Source: Xylaria sp. FL1777 (lineage: Eukaryota; Ascomycota; Sordariomycetes; Xylariales; Xylariaceae). Taken from it: a DNA stretch of 64,000 bases. Under the pieces are notes generated by a model. That model did no database searches and was not told the DNA's origin. It saw only the letters and a program-made list of their open reading frames with translations. A program made the position numbers and the translations under genes. The DNA is taken from NCBI GenBank assembly GCA_022578965.1, contig MU400527.1:62001-126000 (forward strand), written 5' to 3'. The first letter of the stretch is position 1; each line of letters begins with the position of its first letter. Below, in pieces: positions 12,871 through 26,677 of this stretch.

Positions 12871-15800
12871 CATGTTCAAACCACTTAGACTACCGTGCTT
12901 GTGTTTCGCCTCGCCTCAGCATCAGACTCACGCTTGTTTAGTGTCTCCCAGAGTTTCGGGTCGTGCTATGTATGAGATCTGTCTTCCACCCTACTACTGT
13001 ACCTATCCTGCTGCCGACGCCATTCCAGGGCGCCAGGGCCCTGACAGATCGCGTTTACCGATGGCTTTTAGCGGGAAATCATTCCGGGGTAGTTTGCCCA
13101 GGTGGTGCACTACACCTGTACAGAACCTGTACTACTGTAGTGCCCAGGCTCCTGATTATGCACCGCTAGTGTACGATGATAGGTCGGTTCCATCAGTCAG
13201 ATCAGTCAGTGCCCGGGCCAGAACCGTGCAAGCCCTGCCAGCGATTTGGGTTGTGTCTTGGGTTAGGTCTCAGTTTTTTTTATTTGGGCAGGGCAGGGTG
13301 TCCCGAGTCTGGCGCCAAGATCACGAGGGAAGGATGCATCGACCAATTGATCCCTCATTTCCGAACCCTACCGTTTACTCCGTCATGATTGCTGATTTTA
13401 CCCATTCGTCTTAGTCATTGTCGCGTAGCCGAGAGATAAAGAGAGATAGAGGAGAGGGACTGACCTGGTGACGGTGATTTGGGGAGGAAAAAGAGGAGAG
13501 AAAGAGAGAGAAACGAAACCGAGAAAGTTCCCAAGAAATTAAAAATAAAAGGGATATATTCCATGGGCTATCGGCTCGCGTCTTCCAGCCATCTGTTCTG
13601 CCGCGTTTTTCCTTCTACCGCACCTCGGAAGGTATATAAAATTTAGGAAAGTATTGGTCTGAGCTGAAATCGCTTTGCCCCTTTCCTCTGGCTTGGTCGG
13701 GTCCACGCCGGTGCTACTTGTACCTACGCTAGACATGCTAGCTGCGCAGTAAATATGCTATAGACTAATGAGGTAATACTATGTATATACTGTACAGCAC
13801 GCTATCTTGAGTAAGTACCTTACGGAGATGCGCCATTGACAGGTGGGCAAAGAAAAAAAAAAGGCCCGGCAACCTGGCAGAGCTCCAACAGTTGCACCAC
13901 ACTAGTGTAAAAGAGTGTAGTATTGGTTTAGCGCTAATCTGAAGTGGGTAGCTGCAAGATCCTGATCCCGTAATATAGTGGAATAATATGCACTAGGTAC
14001 CTGAGACTGACCTGAGGATAAAAAGGGTTTAGCGCAAACAGGATTCGAACCTGCCTAATAACTCCACACCTCCTAGGCAGGCTTACTTATACCTAAGTAC
14101 TGCCTAGCAAATGTCGTGGTACATGCACATGGTTGGATGTGGAGTAACTCGACAATCAAGCCCAGTGTACCTAGGTTTACACACGTACTTCTCGTGGCGG
14201 GTTACCATATTAGTTCTCACATGGTAGCCTTCGGGATGCCCCTCTTCCCAGTAGCCATAAGGTGTGCTTTGTATGCGTATACATAGCAGTACTATAAGGG
14301 GCGGTCTGGCTAGCCTCTATTGTCGTAGTCAAGTACAGTACATGCGCAGTATAGCAATGGTATACTCTGATGTCACACTGAACAAAAGTAGTATAGAGGC
14401 ATAGAAGAATAGGATAAGCTGAACACGGTAGCTTGGAAATGCTTTTACGAGATCTGGTTTACTTTGCCTTAGCATAGGGTATCTGTGTCGCACCATGTGC
14501 CCGGGGCAATCATCGTGGTCTAGTATGTACGTATATACTACGTACTTAGGAGTGGTGCCGAATGAGGAGATATTGGGCTCTTGCTGGTGGTACCTATACC
14601 TGCGGACAGGCAAAGTGCTGGTAGACCCAGTGTAGCAAGTTGGCAAAAAGATTCCTGAACCAACACCTGACTAATGTTGTATACATAGTACTTATCTTGG
14701 TCTTTACGCCAGGGTGGCCTTTTTCTTTCATTCATGAACCCTTCTTCTTCTGATTCAGGGTGAATGGTATAATATAGGTACGTGCTACATAGTGTACATA
14801 GTGGTAGGTAGTGCTACCTGTCTTGGCCTGTTCTTGGACAACTGCACCGCGCAGATGGTCCACGGGTCCACAACACACACCGTCTTTCATACTAAGGATG
14901 CCTGTATTGACATGGGCCGCCACACATGTATGGCATCGCTTGGCTGGCTGCCACGCGACTGGTCACCTGTTGTTCCCTGCCTAGCCCTTCAGGACAAATA
15001 GCGACATTCGGTCTTAGATCTGGAGGTGTAGGTATACTAACGTAGCTATTTCTGCTCCTCCTTGCGATTTCATGCCTTATTTAGGATGCTCACTAACAGT
15101 GCTTACCTACGCGTATGTATATTTACAATTACAGCAACAGGCGAAACGGAAATAAGTGTAGTGACGCAACTGAGCGTCATGCACATTTATCGCATCTCCA
15201 CATATTGCCCGATATCTAATTCTGATTCAACATTACCAGCCTCCAGCTCATCAATCCTTTGGGAAATATGGACCCAATGAAAGAAGACAATTGTTTGCCG
15301 TCAGTCCTGAGGATCACGCAGTGCACAGTACCCCGATTGCCCAGAATGCTTCCCATCCATGGACAATGACAAGTCGAGCAAGCACCCGCTGAGTGTGAGA
15401 GTGTAGGACTACACGTAGGTATTGTCACTCCAGCACAATAGGACTCAGGTTATCGCACACCCAAGAAAGCGCCAGACGGTTCATGAATGCCAGAAGATGT
15501 GCATACATGTAGCTGAGGACTTGGCTTGCCAGGCATATTCGACAGCTAACTTGTTGAGGTCAACGCATTCATGCAATTGAGTGTGAAGCATCACAAAGCA
15601 GCACACATGGTCAATGCAGAGAGAAACAGCTGAGCCACACGTTGTATGCACCGACATTATTACGTACGATATTCGACAAGGGCTAATGCATAGCGAGTCA
15701 TTCACCAATCTCCCGGCACCTTGACCGGCACGCCAATCAATGAACGTGCTCACAAGGACCATGTTGAGTGTTGCGTACATCCCATGTGGACAAAAGTACT

Positions 15801-17270
15801 GTAAATACATCGTATACAATTTGTATGCATACTGGAGAGTCCCAGGATCTTTATGTCAGCCAGGGCAGACAACCTTGGGATTAAAAATAAAAATACCAAA
15901 AAAAAAGGACGGAAAGAGAAAAAAAATCATTACGAAGTCAGCAACTGGATATTACCATCACACCTCTACATGTAGAGTGCGCGCAATCTGAGCTCTGTGC
16001 GCCAACGTGGTAGTTAGTTCTTGCATATGGTGATATGTTTAATCTTCTCCCGCCCTACTATAGATATATGCCGGGCGTATTTCACAGTAGCATTGTCTTC
16101 AAGTGGCCTATTATCTAATCAGGGCAACGTCTGTCTGCAACGTTCTGGTGTTGTGCAACCTTGCCGTGAATTCTATACTACTACGTAGGTAGAGCGCCGG
16201 GGGGCAGCTCATGGGATCATCCAAAAATTTCAGTCCTCTCGTTGGCGAATGGCATTGTCCCTACATGGTGGATTTACAAGGGCATCTTCTCGAAAGTTAC
16301 TCAGTACCTACATTACAGTTCTATACCTGGGTACTTCGTGGCCACGACCCAGCTCCCATCAAGGGCTCCAACGATCCCCACTAACACGCGGAACGAGACT
16401 GCGGAACTCCCCCCTTATGCGGATGCATACTACGCTCCTCTCTTTGTGGTTGTTCGTGCTGTGCATTGTGTATGTATACCTAGGCAAAGCGTCGAACGCC
16501 GAACGGCTGGGGCCCTGGACTCGCCAAGCTTCTTTGTGCTCGTTGGTGTCGAGCTTGCCTCCCATCCCAGGACGTGTCAGTTTGCGTCGCTCTGTATAAA
16601 TATGGGCCTTCATATTGGTGGGCTTTCTCTGAATGGATATCTCCGCGTTGTGCCCTACATAGGCTTGCATAATTACTGTACAATGTACAATAGTGGATCG
16701 CGAAGTTTCCTTCTTTTCTTGCTTTCCTCAGCCTCTCACATCTACGGCCCACTCACGTGCAACGAATGGCTTCGAGGTTGACCGTTGGTAAGAGACGCAT
16801 GTTGCTGCGCATCCTACAACTCGCGGGCAATACATTCCGAGATGTTAAAACGTGGGCGCTGCCGGCGGGAATTGTAACGCAAACCTTCGTTGATGCCCGA
16901 GAAGGAGGTGGTGGAAAACCCTACCCAGCACCACTGTCACTCATATAGAGTTTAAGAAGTTTAAGATACCAAAGCACGGACACTACCTACTGCGTATACT
17001 TCCTATCGGTGTCTCCTACTCTTTGCTTATTTTTTCGGATACATACCTACCTATATTTAAGTTACGGGCTGTGTACAACATAGTTAACGGGTCATGTGTT
17101 GATATGATCATGTCAGCAGCGGAGACCGTTGAAATCATATGCAAAGGAATCAGTACGATATCATGGATGTGGGGACATGAGCTCATTGGCGAGGAACCGG
17201 GAAAGGCTAAGTAGGTGAGTAATAATTTCGGTTGGGACAGAAAACCTTCGAATGAAAGAGGCACAACACG
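12871..17270. other. Gene-free intergenic DNA rich in GTAGGTA/TACCTAC words
   Basis: The longest frame, 12872-13414 (+, 180 aa), has no recognisable domain. Short GTAGGTA or TACCTAC words recur every few hundred bases (for example near 14801, 15031, 16180, 17043). A tRNA 3'-half-like remnant lies near 14034-14083. No gene is supported. Confidence 0.4.
14034..14083 (-). pseudogene. tRNA 3'-half remnant (Ser/Leu-like T-arm)
   Basis: On the minus strand there is a good T-arm, GCAGG-TTCGAAT-CCTGT, followed by TTGCGCTA as a possible acceptor 3' strand and preceded by a sequence that could be a long variable arm. No matching 5' half (acceptor AGCGCAA plus D-arm) was found upstream on that strand, so this is at most a fragment. 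Confidence 0.35.
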
Positions 17271-17274
17271 TGGG

Positions 17275-17298
17275 TTTTTTTTTTTTTTTTTTTTTTTT
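17275..17298 (+). repeat. Poly(T) tract, 24 T
   Basis: An uninterrupted run of 24 T. It could be a reverse-strand poly(A) trace of a retroposed element or simple slippage; no flanking target duplication was recognised. Confidence 0.9.
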
Positions 17299-18279
17299 CG
17301 CCTCCCGGCAAATGCAGGTACATAGTTGCTGATGTAAACTGGAGGTTGCGGATGGATTCACTAGATAGATCAATTGTCAGTAAGTAGGTATCACAAGCCG
17401 AGGTTGGCCTAAAAATGTCAAGTAGGACGGATTTTTGAATGATGTACAGAAAGTGTGCTTGGCAGTAACTCGCTGGGCTTTGTAGGGCCGCCTCTATTGT
17501 GGAGCTTGCTTGCCAGTAACCTACGAGCTGCAGCGGACTGGAATGTACTGCAGTGTATCTCCTCTACAGCAGCATAGGTACCTAGAAAGTACCGCCACCT
17601 AGAGGGTCGGTATACACCGACAACATCCACCCACCTTGTATTATTATGATAAATCTCCGGTTTCCATCCCTCTTCCCTCCCCTTTTAAAAAAATCTCTTC
17701 AGGTCGAGTGTCTGCAAACAGTCAATTGAATCAGCTTCTCCAGCCGATTTACTGCGCCTAGGCCATTTCTACAATTGCATCGCCCTCAGCCCATACTTCC
17801 ACGCTCGTTGTTTGCGCCCCTCTAGTGCGTTTTCACCTGCATAGAAAAACAACGCGTTCCGCCCGCCGGCTACTAGACGCTAGCTACCTCGCTAACCTCA
17901 CTGAGCCCAGTCTAAACTATTTTCAAGGCGCCGGTGCACACTCGCGCTGCGCATCTTGAGATTGACTGTACATGCAGTATCTGCCCAGTACACCTGGCAC
18001 ACATCAACGGTTCCAGGACTGGACTTGCGTGCGTGTAGCGTAGACTAACGGCATAAGGTCGACAACAGCCAACCGCACCAGCAAAGTGCGAGCCAGCCGG
18101 CCAGCCAGCCATCCCTCTGTCTCCGCCAGAAGGATACCCGGATACCTCGTCGCAACAGTGACTCCAGCGTCCTGTTCTGTTCGTCCAGCTCGGCGGTGAA
18201 AGCCAGAACCAAAGGGAAAGCCAAGGTCAAGGTCAAAGCCAGACCCGACCAGTATTGAAGGCCCCCGGTGTCTCGACTC

Positions 18280-18380
18280 ATCATTCATCACTCATTGTCA
18301 TCATTCACCATTCACCATTGACCATTGACCATTGGGCCATTGACCATTTACCATTTACCATTCACCACCCACCATTCATC
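18280..18380 (+). repeat. CCATTNA minisatellite
   Basis: About twelve imperfect 7-base units of the CCATTNA/CCATTCA kind in tandem (CACCATT, GACCATT, TACCATT variants). It lies about 1.4 kb before the con7-type start codon. Confidence 0.9.
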
Positions 18381-18401
18381 CTACGTAGTGCACACAGCAG
18401 T

Positions 18402-18446
18402 TGGAGTCAGTCGGGCACTCAAGTCAGTCAGTCACTCAGTCAGTCG
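18402..18446 (+). repeat. (CAGT)n-like tract
   Basis: Repeated AGTC/CAGT units with a few substitutions, directly after the CCATTNA minisatellite. Confidence 0.8.
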
Positions 18447-19753
18447 CCGTCTGTCGCGACATCGCCCCGAAAAGCTGCCCAGAACCCCCGTCTCTCTTAT
18501 ACCGGGACGGCGCCAAGACACACCAACACCTGCCGTAGCCACCACGGGCAACGAGTCGCGCGCAATTCCTGCACGTCACCGCTGCTGGCTTCGCTCGCTG
18601 CTGCCCGCTGCCCATCGCGTGCGCAACTCCCATCTTGGCCGCGCGAGGCATATAAGAGTCAGTCTAGCTCGGCTTGACGGCCAGTGGCGTTGCGCTTCAC
18701 CACAACTGGCCCTGCCGAAACCGAGAGCGACCAGTCAAACAACCTGGCCAGACTCCCAACCCTTTTTTCTTGCCTCCCTGTCGTCAAACCCCCCAACCCC
18801 TGGCCACGCCTAGCTATCTCACTAGTGATCCCGCCTAGTCAGATTTGGGCATCGATTGAATTACCCCCCCGAAAGTCTCACACATCCACACCCCCCCAAT
18901 TTTGTCTTCGGCGCCATTATAGACGCTCGTCTTCCCCACCTACCACTAGTCACTAGTCGAGTATCTCCTCGCATCTATTGAGAGTTCGCCAATACCTACA
19001 GTATCTGTGCGGTAGCCGGGGCCAAGTACCATTGTAAGCTCCACCTGGGTCGATCGCATCACCATACAGATACTTCTGTGCCATTGTGCCATTGTGCTCT
19101 GACACCCTGAGCCACGTTTATAATAGTCTTCTAATCTCAGGCCAAAGAAAAAAAAAACTTAAAAAAAACTCAATATCCTCGCCTCGAGGTCTTCGTCACA
19201 ATAACCCCAAAGATCACCTGCCAGGTATAACGCAACCATATCTTGTGGCGCTGGTGTACGCAGAGATACTCCCTTCTGCCGGTCATCGCAGTGTCAGGGT
19301 CATCGTGAGGGGGGGTGGTCCCGGTCGTCTGAAAAGCTATCAAGGAGGATCTTACCCTTGCTCAGTCCTTTTAAATCGTCTCCGGGGACCACTTCGACTT
19401 CTTCAGCAGCGATTCTGGTGGCTGTTGAGCTGTGCACTTACGTGTGGGTTTTGTGGACCAGGTACAACACTACTTTGCTAGTATCTTCGTCCAGACCCGC
19501 CAACAAAGATCTACAGTACATCAACCACCCTTCAGAGAACACACTACCACACGAACTAAAATACACCAACATAGCCGCAGCCTCGAGTTGTTGGCGCAAC
19601 TCTATCCCTCTTCTCTTCTTTTGAGTTGTCCACTATCTCAAAAGTCGAGACGCCGTCTGTTGTCCATCAGCCCGCGTACCTTTTATTAGGCCTGGCTCGA
19701 GCACTAAAAACCTCTGGCCTTTCTCTTTCTCACCTGGGCTTGGTTGTGGTAGC

Positions 19754-21487
19754 ATGTTCCTAGTGCCAACACCACAATCGTCACAACATCACGCATTAGT
19801 TAGCAATTGTGCATCGCTGTCGCGTGCACCCGAGCAGCAGCTGAAGAGCTCAAATCCAGGAGCAACACTCGGCAAGCTCCTGAACGCCTCCCACAGCCCT
19901 ATGGAACGCAGCGTCCACGATTATTCGCAGTCAGGTTTGCCTTCGCCCTATCCAAGCGTCTCCGGCGACAATCACTCTGAAGCCTCCTCTGCAGATCACG
20001 CGTCTGCTGCCCAGTATCCGAGTAACCAGGAGTCGCGTCCTGCGAGTTACTCGACCTCCGCGACGCCAACATCGGAGTACGGTGCGTACCCGCAATCCGC
20101 GAGGTCTACGAGTTCTTTCCCAGAACATAGTCTTCGCCAGTACCATCCTGCAAGCAACCATAACGGCAGCAGTGGAGGTATGGCGCAACAATCAACAACA
20201 AGTCCGTCAATGCCTTTGCAAGATGGACGCAACCATCAACCCCAGCAGGTCAAGTCTGACAGCGATGTACCCATAGATCCATCCATCGCGGCACCCAGCC
20301 CCACGTACGCTCACGGTCAATACTCGCCATACGCGCCGCCGCCGCAAGACATGGCGCACAGCTATCCACAAGGCGCGCCCGCCGGGATGTACGGCCAGCC
20401 TCGCCCTGACTGGGCCAACTACGCTCATCCAACAGGGCAGATGCCACATCACCCAGTATCCTACCCGCATCCGCCCACTTCGGCTCCTCCAGGACGACCA
20501 GCACAGGTAGGTGTAGTTTATGCATAACGGTGATATCCTGCTTGTTTCCAGCATTCCATTGTGCGGGGAAGATTTGTTTTAAGGAGAGTCGCTAGTCACG
20601 GCACAGTCCCTCGTCTATGGCTTCCCATAAACCCCCCTTGTTTCAGCTTATATGCAATTGGTGCTTTGGTTCCTTCAATACATCCTTGAAATGGCTGATA
20701 TATTGACAGTACGGTGTACAACAGGTTTACTCCTTTGTGCCAATTCCCGGGGCGCAGCAACATAAGCGACCCCGTCGCCGATACGAAGAAATCGAGAGAA
20801 TGTATAAATGCGGGTGGAACGGTTGTGAAAAGGCTTACGGAACGCTAAACCATCTAAATGCCCATGTCACAATGCAGAGTCATGGTCAGAAACGGACACC
20901 GGAAGGTAAGACGGCGCCATTATTTACAGTTCCATATTCAAAGACTTGTGATGCCCGGTATTAAATCTACACGAAGAGCACCCAAGCCTATCTTGGATAG
21001 CCCCGGCGACGCGTCAAACAAGCTATCCACTATTTTTTGCAATTGCTAGTACTAATAGCATTACGCGAAGCATCCTTACCGTCACCAGTATTTTTAGACA
21101 CCACTGTCCACACAGTAACTAACTGGCTTTACAGAATTTAAGGAAATCCGCAAAGAATGGAAGGCTCGCAAAAAGGAGGAGGAACAGCAACGCAAGGCAG
21201 CAGAAGAGCAGGAACGCCAGCGCCACGTACAGGCCGCTGCCGCACAAGCGCAAAACGGAGGAGGAGATCCCCAAGGGACGGAAGCCGGACAGCCTCCATC
21301 GTCCTACGCGAATAGACAGTTGCCTCCTATTGCCTATGCGCCCGGACCGCAGTACCCACCATCGACTGGGACTGTACCGCAGCAACCGCTCGCTCAATAC
21401 AGCAATGGCGGCCATATGTATGCAGAAAATTATCAGGCTAGCCCACCATATGGCAACCAAGGCCCGCAGATGTATAATCGAGAATAG
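19754..21487 (+). CDS. con7: Con7-type C2H2 zinc-finger transcription factor
   Basis: Three exons: 19754-20506, 20710-20905, 21135-21487 (433 aa, phases match). The N-terminal 250 residues are disordered and rich in Ser, Pro, Tyr, Gln and His, with the stretch MERSVHDYSQSGLPSPYPS starting at residue 50. The conserved core is in exon 2: KRPRRRYEEIERMYKCGWNG leads into a single C2H2 finger with Cys285, Cys290, His303 and His309, then QKRTPEEFKEIRKEWKARKK formed across the exon 2/3 junction. The tail is a Gln/Glu-rich coil and a PY-rich end. Family knowledge: Con7 in Magnaporthe and Fusarium controls conidium shape, appressorium formation and infection-related genes. The first in-frame ATG was used; Met50 is the alternative start. 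The very long gene-free upstream flank suits a developmental regulator. Confidence 0.9.
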
Positions 21488-24400
21488 GTACATAAACCAT
21501 CACCATTCGACATACTCTTTGTAATTAACATCAGGGTCATAGGCTTACCCAGGCATCCCACTAGAAACGATCGCGAAGATCATGACAGCAGCTGTATGAT
21601 ATTCGTGCTATATTTAACCTCGGCACCTTTATTAGAATGGTGCTTTAATTCGTCGTCCCTTCGTGGCAATCACTCAGCCGTGGGCCATGCATGGCATGGC
21701 ATGTTCTGCCCACGCAGGATTGAAAACATGGGCATCGTGAGTGGAGAGAAGAAACATGCAAGGACCAGAAAAAATATTATGATACGTTTACCCCCGTCTT
21801 TGCTGCAGTTGGCTTGTGATACGGGCAGATCAGGAGAGAGATTAGTGTTGGATTAGGGGATTGCGTGACGCGATGGCAGATGCTTGAGCGCTCTGTCGTT
21901 CTCGTTCTATACATATCTAGCATGAAGAAGCACCGGGGCTTACTGTAGCAAAGCACACAGATAATTATGCGAATTGAAATCCAACGTTTGTTCTATCAGG
22001 AAGTACGAGAATATCGCGACGAGACAACCCGTACCCATTGTAAGGCTTGGTTCTTGAGACGTTGACTGCCAAGACGAGCGAACTTGGTAGGGCAAAATTC
22101 CCGAAAACCTGGTTGTAGGAACGAGGCGTTCGTTCGCGTCATGCATGGATTTTACCTTTTTCCTGCACCCTAAAAGTTGCTAGTAGAATCAATGTATCAT
22201 GTAGTAGTACACTATATACAAGTATGTAATGTAGTAGTAGTATATTATAAGCTGGGGGGGGGAGGTAGGGGGGGTGAGGGATCTAAGCGAGAAGCGAAGT
22301 GGGAAAGAAAAAGGACTACTGTACTATGTATGTAAGGCGTGGTCCCTATTTTAGCCTGGGTTCGGTTCTGTGCTACCTCGGCCACGAGGTTTTTTGTTCT
22401 TAGTTTGATTTTTATTTTTAATATTTTTAAACCCTCCCATCTACCGGTAGTAGTGTGTTACCCTCGTTTGTTTTTGGTGACGCGCCGTTTCATCGACGGG
22501 GGGGCGCATGGGGTGGGAAGGGGGATTTGGGGGGGGGAAACGATCGGGGGGCCGAGAAAAAACTAGGTACAGCGATCCCTTGTTCTGCTTCTCCCGTCTA
22601 CTTCCTCTAGTGTGGTTACACAGCATTAGGGAGGTAGATAGATGGACTCCCTTCCGGGACCCTGGGAAGATCTGATGGGAGGGCCATTTTCGATTGTTGG
22701 GTCTAATCTAGGAAGTACAGTACAGTAGTAGGTAGGTAGCTTAGCTAGCTTCTTGTAGTACATACACACGTAGTGTACGTGGGTGGGCTAGTGTAGTTTA
22801 GCATAACTGAAAGTCCTTGCTTGTTTTTTTTGTCCATGCTTCTCTAGTTTGGGAGTTTTTTTTGTATAGTTAGTCCTAAGGTAGTCAGTTCGACACTATT
22901 AATTGACAGCTCGACGATTGAGATATGCTTAATTATAGTGCTGGTGTTCAGACAGGAGTGTCACTCCACTTAGTTAGTGAGTTAGTTAGGTAGATAGATA
23001 GGCAAGGAAGGAAATTTTTTCTTCCACTCTTTAAAAGGAGAGTAAATTGTCTGTTTGTTTGTTTGGTTTAGGGGAACCATAAACAACCGCGCCTCTCCAA
23101 CGGGTCGGACCGCAATGCAAGGGGCGTCGGATTGTATGTTCCCTCTCTCTCCCAATCGGCGCACCCAACGTCGGGCGAGACGGACTTGACCAGTCGACCC
23201 TTTCTTTCGCATGTCTGCGCGGGACGGAAAGATACGTCGCGGATTCCCATTCGATCTTGTGCCGACCTGTGCGTTGGGGAGTCCTTATTCAAGCTCATGC
23301 ACATGAAACTTGCTCAGTGCGCGTTTCCCTTTTTCTTTCTTTGGTCTGCGCCGAGATAGGTCCTCTCGCCATCCTCCCACGCCATCTAGGTGCCGGGGCC
23401 GGTAGAAGCTTAACACTGCTCTGTTCTTGCAGAGGACGGGAGTGTGTAACGATGCCCCCCGGAGGTCCATCGCGACAAGCGCCGTCTCGTCTTTTCGGCT
23501 GACTTATGTCTTTTCGCTGTCCGGCTACTCTATTCACAACCTTGGGGAAGACCGCCCAAACTCTCTGGTCTTAGTCCAGTGCTATCCAAGCAGCACAGCC
23601 CATCATGCACGCCTCGCCTGCTAGTTGTTGTCCCTGGGTAAGCTTGTGCAACTTTAACGGAGAGAAATTGAAGAACTGACGAAACCATAGTGTAGATAAT
23701 TGAGTTGTGGCCCGCCCCCTCCTCCTACATATGTGCTAAGCACACCCGAACCCAAACCACACGCCCCCCCGCGACGATGCGCCATCCAATAGATGCACCG
23801 ACCTCGCTTAGGCTCGTAGTGCCGCGGATTTCTTGTCTTTGTGTATCGCGGCAAACGGGATCGGGATCGTACATTACATGCTTCTTGCATTGAAAAATTC
23901 TCCGAAATGCGTGGAACATGGGATGGGCGCCATCAGCCTGCCTGGACCTCGTGCTCCGGGGCTCCTCTTCTTCTGCCCAAGGGTCTGTGTCGTGCTTCCC
24001 GGGTCGGCTTTCTCGGTACATCTGCATGCAATGCAAGGTGGAAGTGTATACCTGGCTTGTACCTCTCTCCTTAGTGCTGTACTTGGACTGTACGAATGAG
24101 ATACGGGGGGACATGGGGGTCATAGTCTACGCTCTTGTCTTGTCTTGTTTCTTTTTGGGTTGGGCATGTTCCGATCTATTTTAGCGAGGTTGCAAGGCGT
24201 TGCAATGCGTCTTTCTCTCGTCCTCGCTGGCGAGCTAGCCGGGGGCGCCCAAGCAGGAGGGCAGATCAGCGTAGCGTCGCTCCGGGCCTGGGGGCCCTTA
24301 AGCTCCTTGGCACATGCAACCGAAGAGGCCGGATCCTCGCAAGTGGGAGGGAAATCCGGGGTAGAAAGGACGGGATGCTGGGGCGAGACGTGGTGACTTG

Positions 24401-26677
24401 GTGACTTTGGCGGTGGTGATGGTGGACGGCGTGTCGTTCGTGGTGGTGTGGCAGACAGGCCTCGAACTAGACAAGGGGGTGTTCGCGCGCCGACGAGCAG
24501 TCCGGGCCAACGCTACCGCGGCGCTAGACATGGTCCTGGCCTGGCCTGCGCTGCCTGCGCTACTGTACGCAGCACACTAGCCCCCGTTGTCTTGTCTTGA
24601 CGTGCGTTGCGTGCCGCGCCGCGTGCTTGCTGCGTGTAAGTCGACGTAGTGCAATGCAAGTGCAGATGCAGATGCACCAGCCCGAAGGAAGGAAATCGGG
24701 CCTTGGTAACGGGTAGTGTGTTACTTCGCGCGCACGGCCGGCACTTGCGGGCGCCATTCCCATGGAGCACGCCACCCTGGGTTGAGACTTGGGTATCATG
24801 GTATACCGGTAGGATGTAGGATGTAGGATGGTAGGTAGTATATACAGTAGTACGGTTCCGGTATGGTATGGCATCGCTCGCGTGCGTATCTAGCCTTACC
24901 CAAAGTCTACCACTGCCGGCATGACATACGTACATACACTGCCGTATATACATCATGGTACTTTTCTCTTCTATTTTAGTCCTCTTGCTCATGGCCAAAA
25001 CCTGGTTCAACCACCCCCTCTCTAGTACAACCTATACAGTATAGTACCCAGCATAGTTTCATCCGGGGTGCATCATGTATGTATGTCTTATGTGTACACT
25101 ACAGTTCTAGCTTCTTCCTTATTAATAATATTTATTTATTATTTTATCGTTATTATTATTCGATCCAGGCTTGATCCCAGCCTAGCAGTAGTAGCAGTAG
25201 TAGCGGGCGTAAGTCTATGCAACCTCGCTGCACCAGCAGAGTTTCACCAGCCCTCGTGGTATGGGACGGAAAATATTAAATAGGGGTATGCTTAAGTAAG
25301 AAGTACTATTGCATGTTAAGTGACTGGTACGTACCCATCCGCCTTGGACTTAAATACCTGTTCAATCCTAGTGTTAATTCTAAATTGTCTGTGCGACCTG
25401 GGTTAGTTTTGGAAGCGGATGGCATACAGGGCCTTTTTTCCATGTGTACTGACTAAAACAACTACGAATAGTCCCTATTCAATTTAGGCTCGATACAAAC
25501 CCGATGGTGGTAATAATCAAGTGCTCACACGGCGATAATGACAACGAGGAATGATGTCATTGCCTTTGGCATATGTCAATACAATGCGTATGAATACTGA
25601 TCCCGCTTAGTACATGTAAGTGATTGCAAGGTCATCTAACTATTGTGAGCCAGACAGGGTAGGCCCTTGCTCGACGACAACTTTGATGTTCAAAGAAGCC
25701 CGAATGCAAGTGCAACGGTTTCCACCAATGCCCGTGCTTTTCGGACACATCTCCGTAGCCAATGTGGTACACAAACGTCGCCCGAATGACGTCCAAGTAT
25801 CTACATGCAACACAGGTAATCGCAAAAGATGCGTTGCCTGGGGTTAGTGAGCCGGAGCCGGAGCAGAGGCATTGGACCTCATTCTAAAGGTGAAAAGGAT
25901 AGGATTTCTCTCTCTCTCGCTAGGTTTATCACTAACATATTTCTTAGAATACGCCAGGGTCATTCAGATGTTCAAAATGCGATGTACAACTGGCCATTTA
26001 TTCTGACACTATACAAATGACTACCTGAGCGAGCCAATAGGTCGAAATAATAATTTCGCCATTGATAGGGCATGGCGTAGCATTTTTTTTTAAGTTATCT
26101 GATGTTTCGGTCCAGTATCTGAAGTCGTGGGTTCGGTAGTTGTAGATGATCGGCATCTATCCAGCGATGCGCCATCGGCCCTCAGTCTTTCGATTTCTAG
26201 TACGCATATACATTCAAAGCGCCTTGACTTATATACATTGTTACCAGTAAATATCTACTTACTCTAGGATACAACAGCGCATGATTTCAATGTTGTTCAG
26301 GAGTGGTCCGTATTGGGCTTATCAGGTACCGGTATCTAGATGATGAATGCCGCTGCAGCAGCGGGTAATAGTGGGAATGAATAGTGGGGTGAGAGGATGA
26401 AAACTGACGTCCACCCGCTATCTTAGCTACAACATCACTGATAACTACTTACCTACTGATCTAGTACAACCTCCTCACTTCTTACATACCCTTCCCCTTC
26501 CTCACAGCCCACAACCTCCCTCCAGAACTCTCTCCAGTTGATGAAGCTGTTCGCATTCATCGTTGTCATTGATGCTTTACCCTCTTTTTCTTTAAGAACC
26601 CTACGGAGCAACCAGTCATCTGAACGAAAGCAAGTGACGGGTTCACCATCCTAGTGGCAGCACTAGATAATCTTCTC
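21488..26677. other. Gene-free intergenic DNA, 5.2 kb
   Basis: No supported gene on either strand. The many frames between 23.0 and 25.0 kb overlap one another in several frames and lack family likeness, which is what GC-richer noncoding DNA produces. G-runs occur near 22250-22275 and 22497-22555. The last 600 bases are the probable AAR2 promoter. Confidence 0.4.

Larger units (their letters stand above)
17299..19753. other. Upstream and probable 5' leader region of the con7-type gene
   Basis: From about 18.2 kb to the ATG the sequence is unusually rich in C and CT/CA runs and in short repeats, typical of long 5' leaders and promoters of fungal developmental regulators. Several upstream ATGs begin frames of 80-140 codons without homology that I recognise. 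Transcription start, leader introns and uORFs cannot be fixed without RNA data. Confidence 0.45.

Noticed and set aside
12872..13414. 180-codon plus-strand frame in the con7 upstream flank
   Set aside because: No recognisable domain, overlapping long frames in other phases, unbiased composition; more likely a random frame.
23000..25010. Cluster of overlapping frames of 60-165 codons
   Set aside because: They overlap in several frames on both strands with no motif; expected from GC-richer noncoding DNA.
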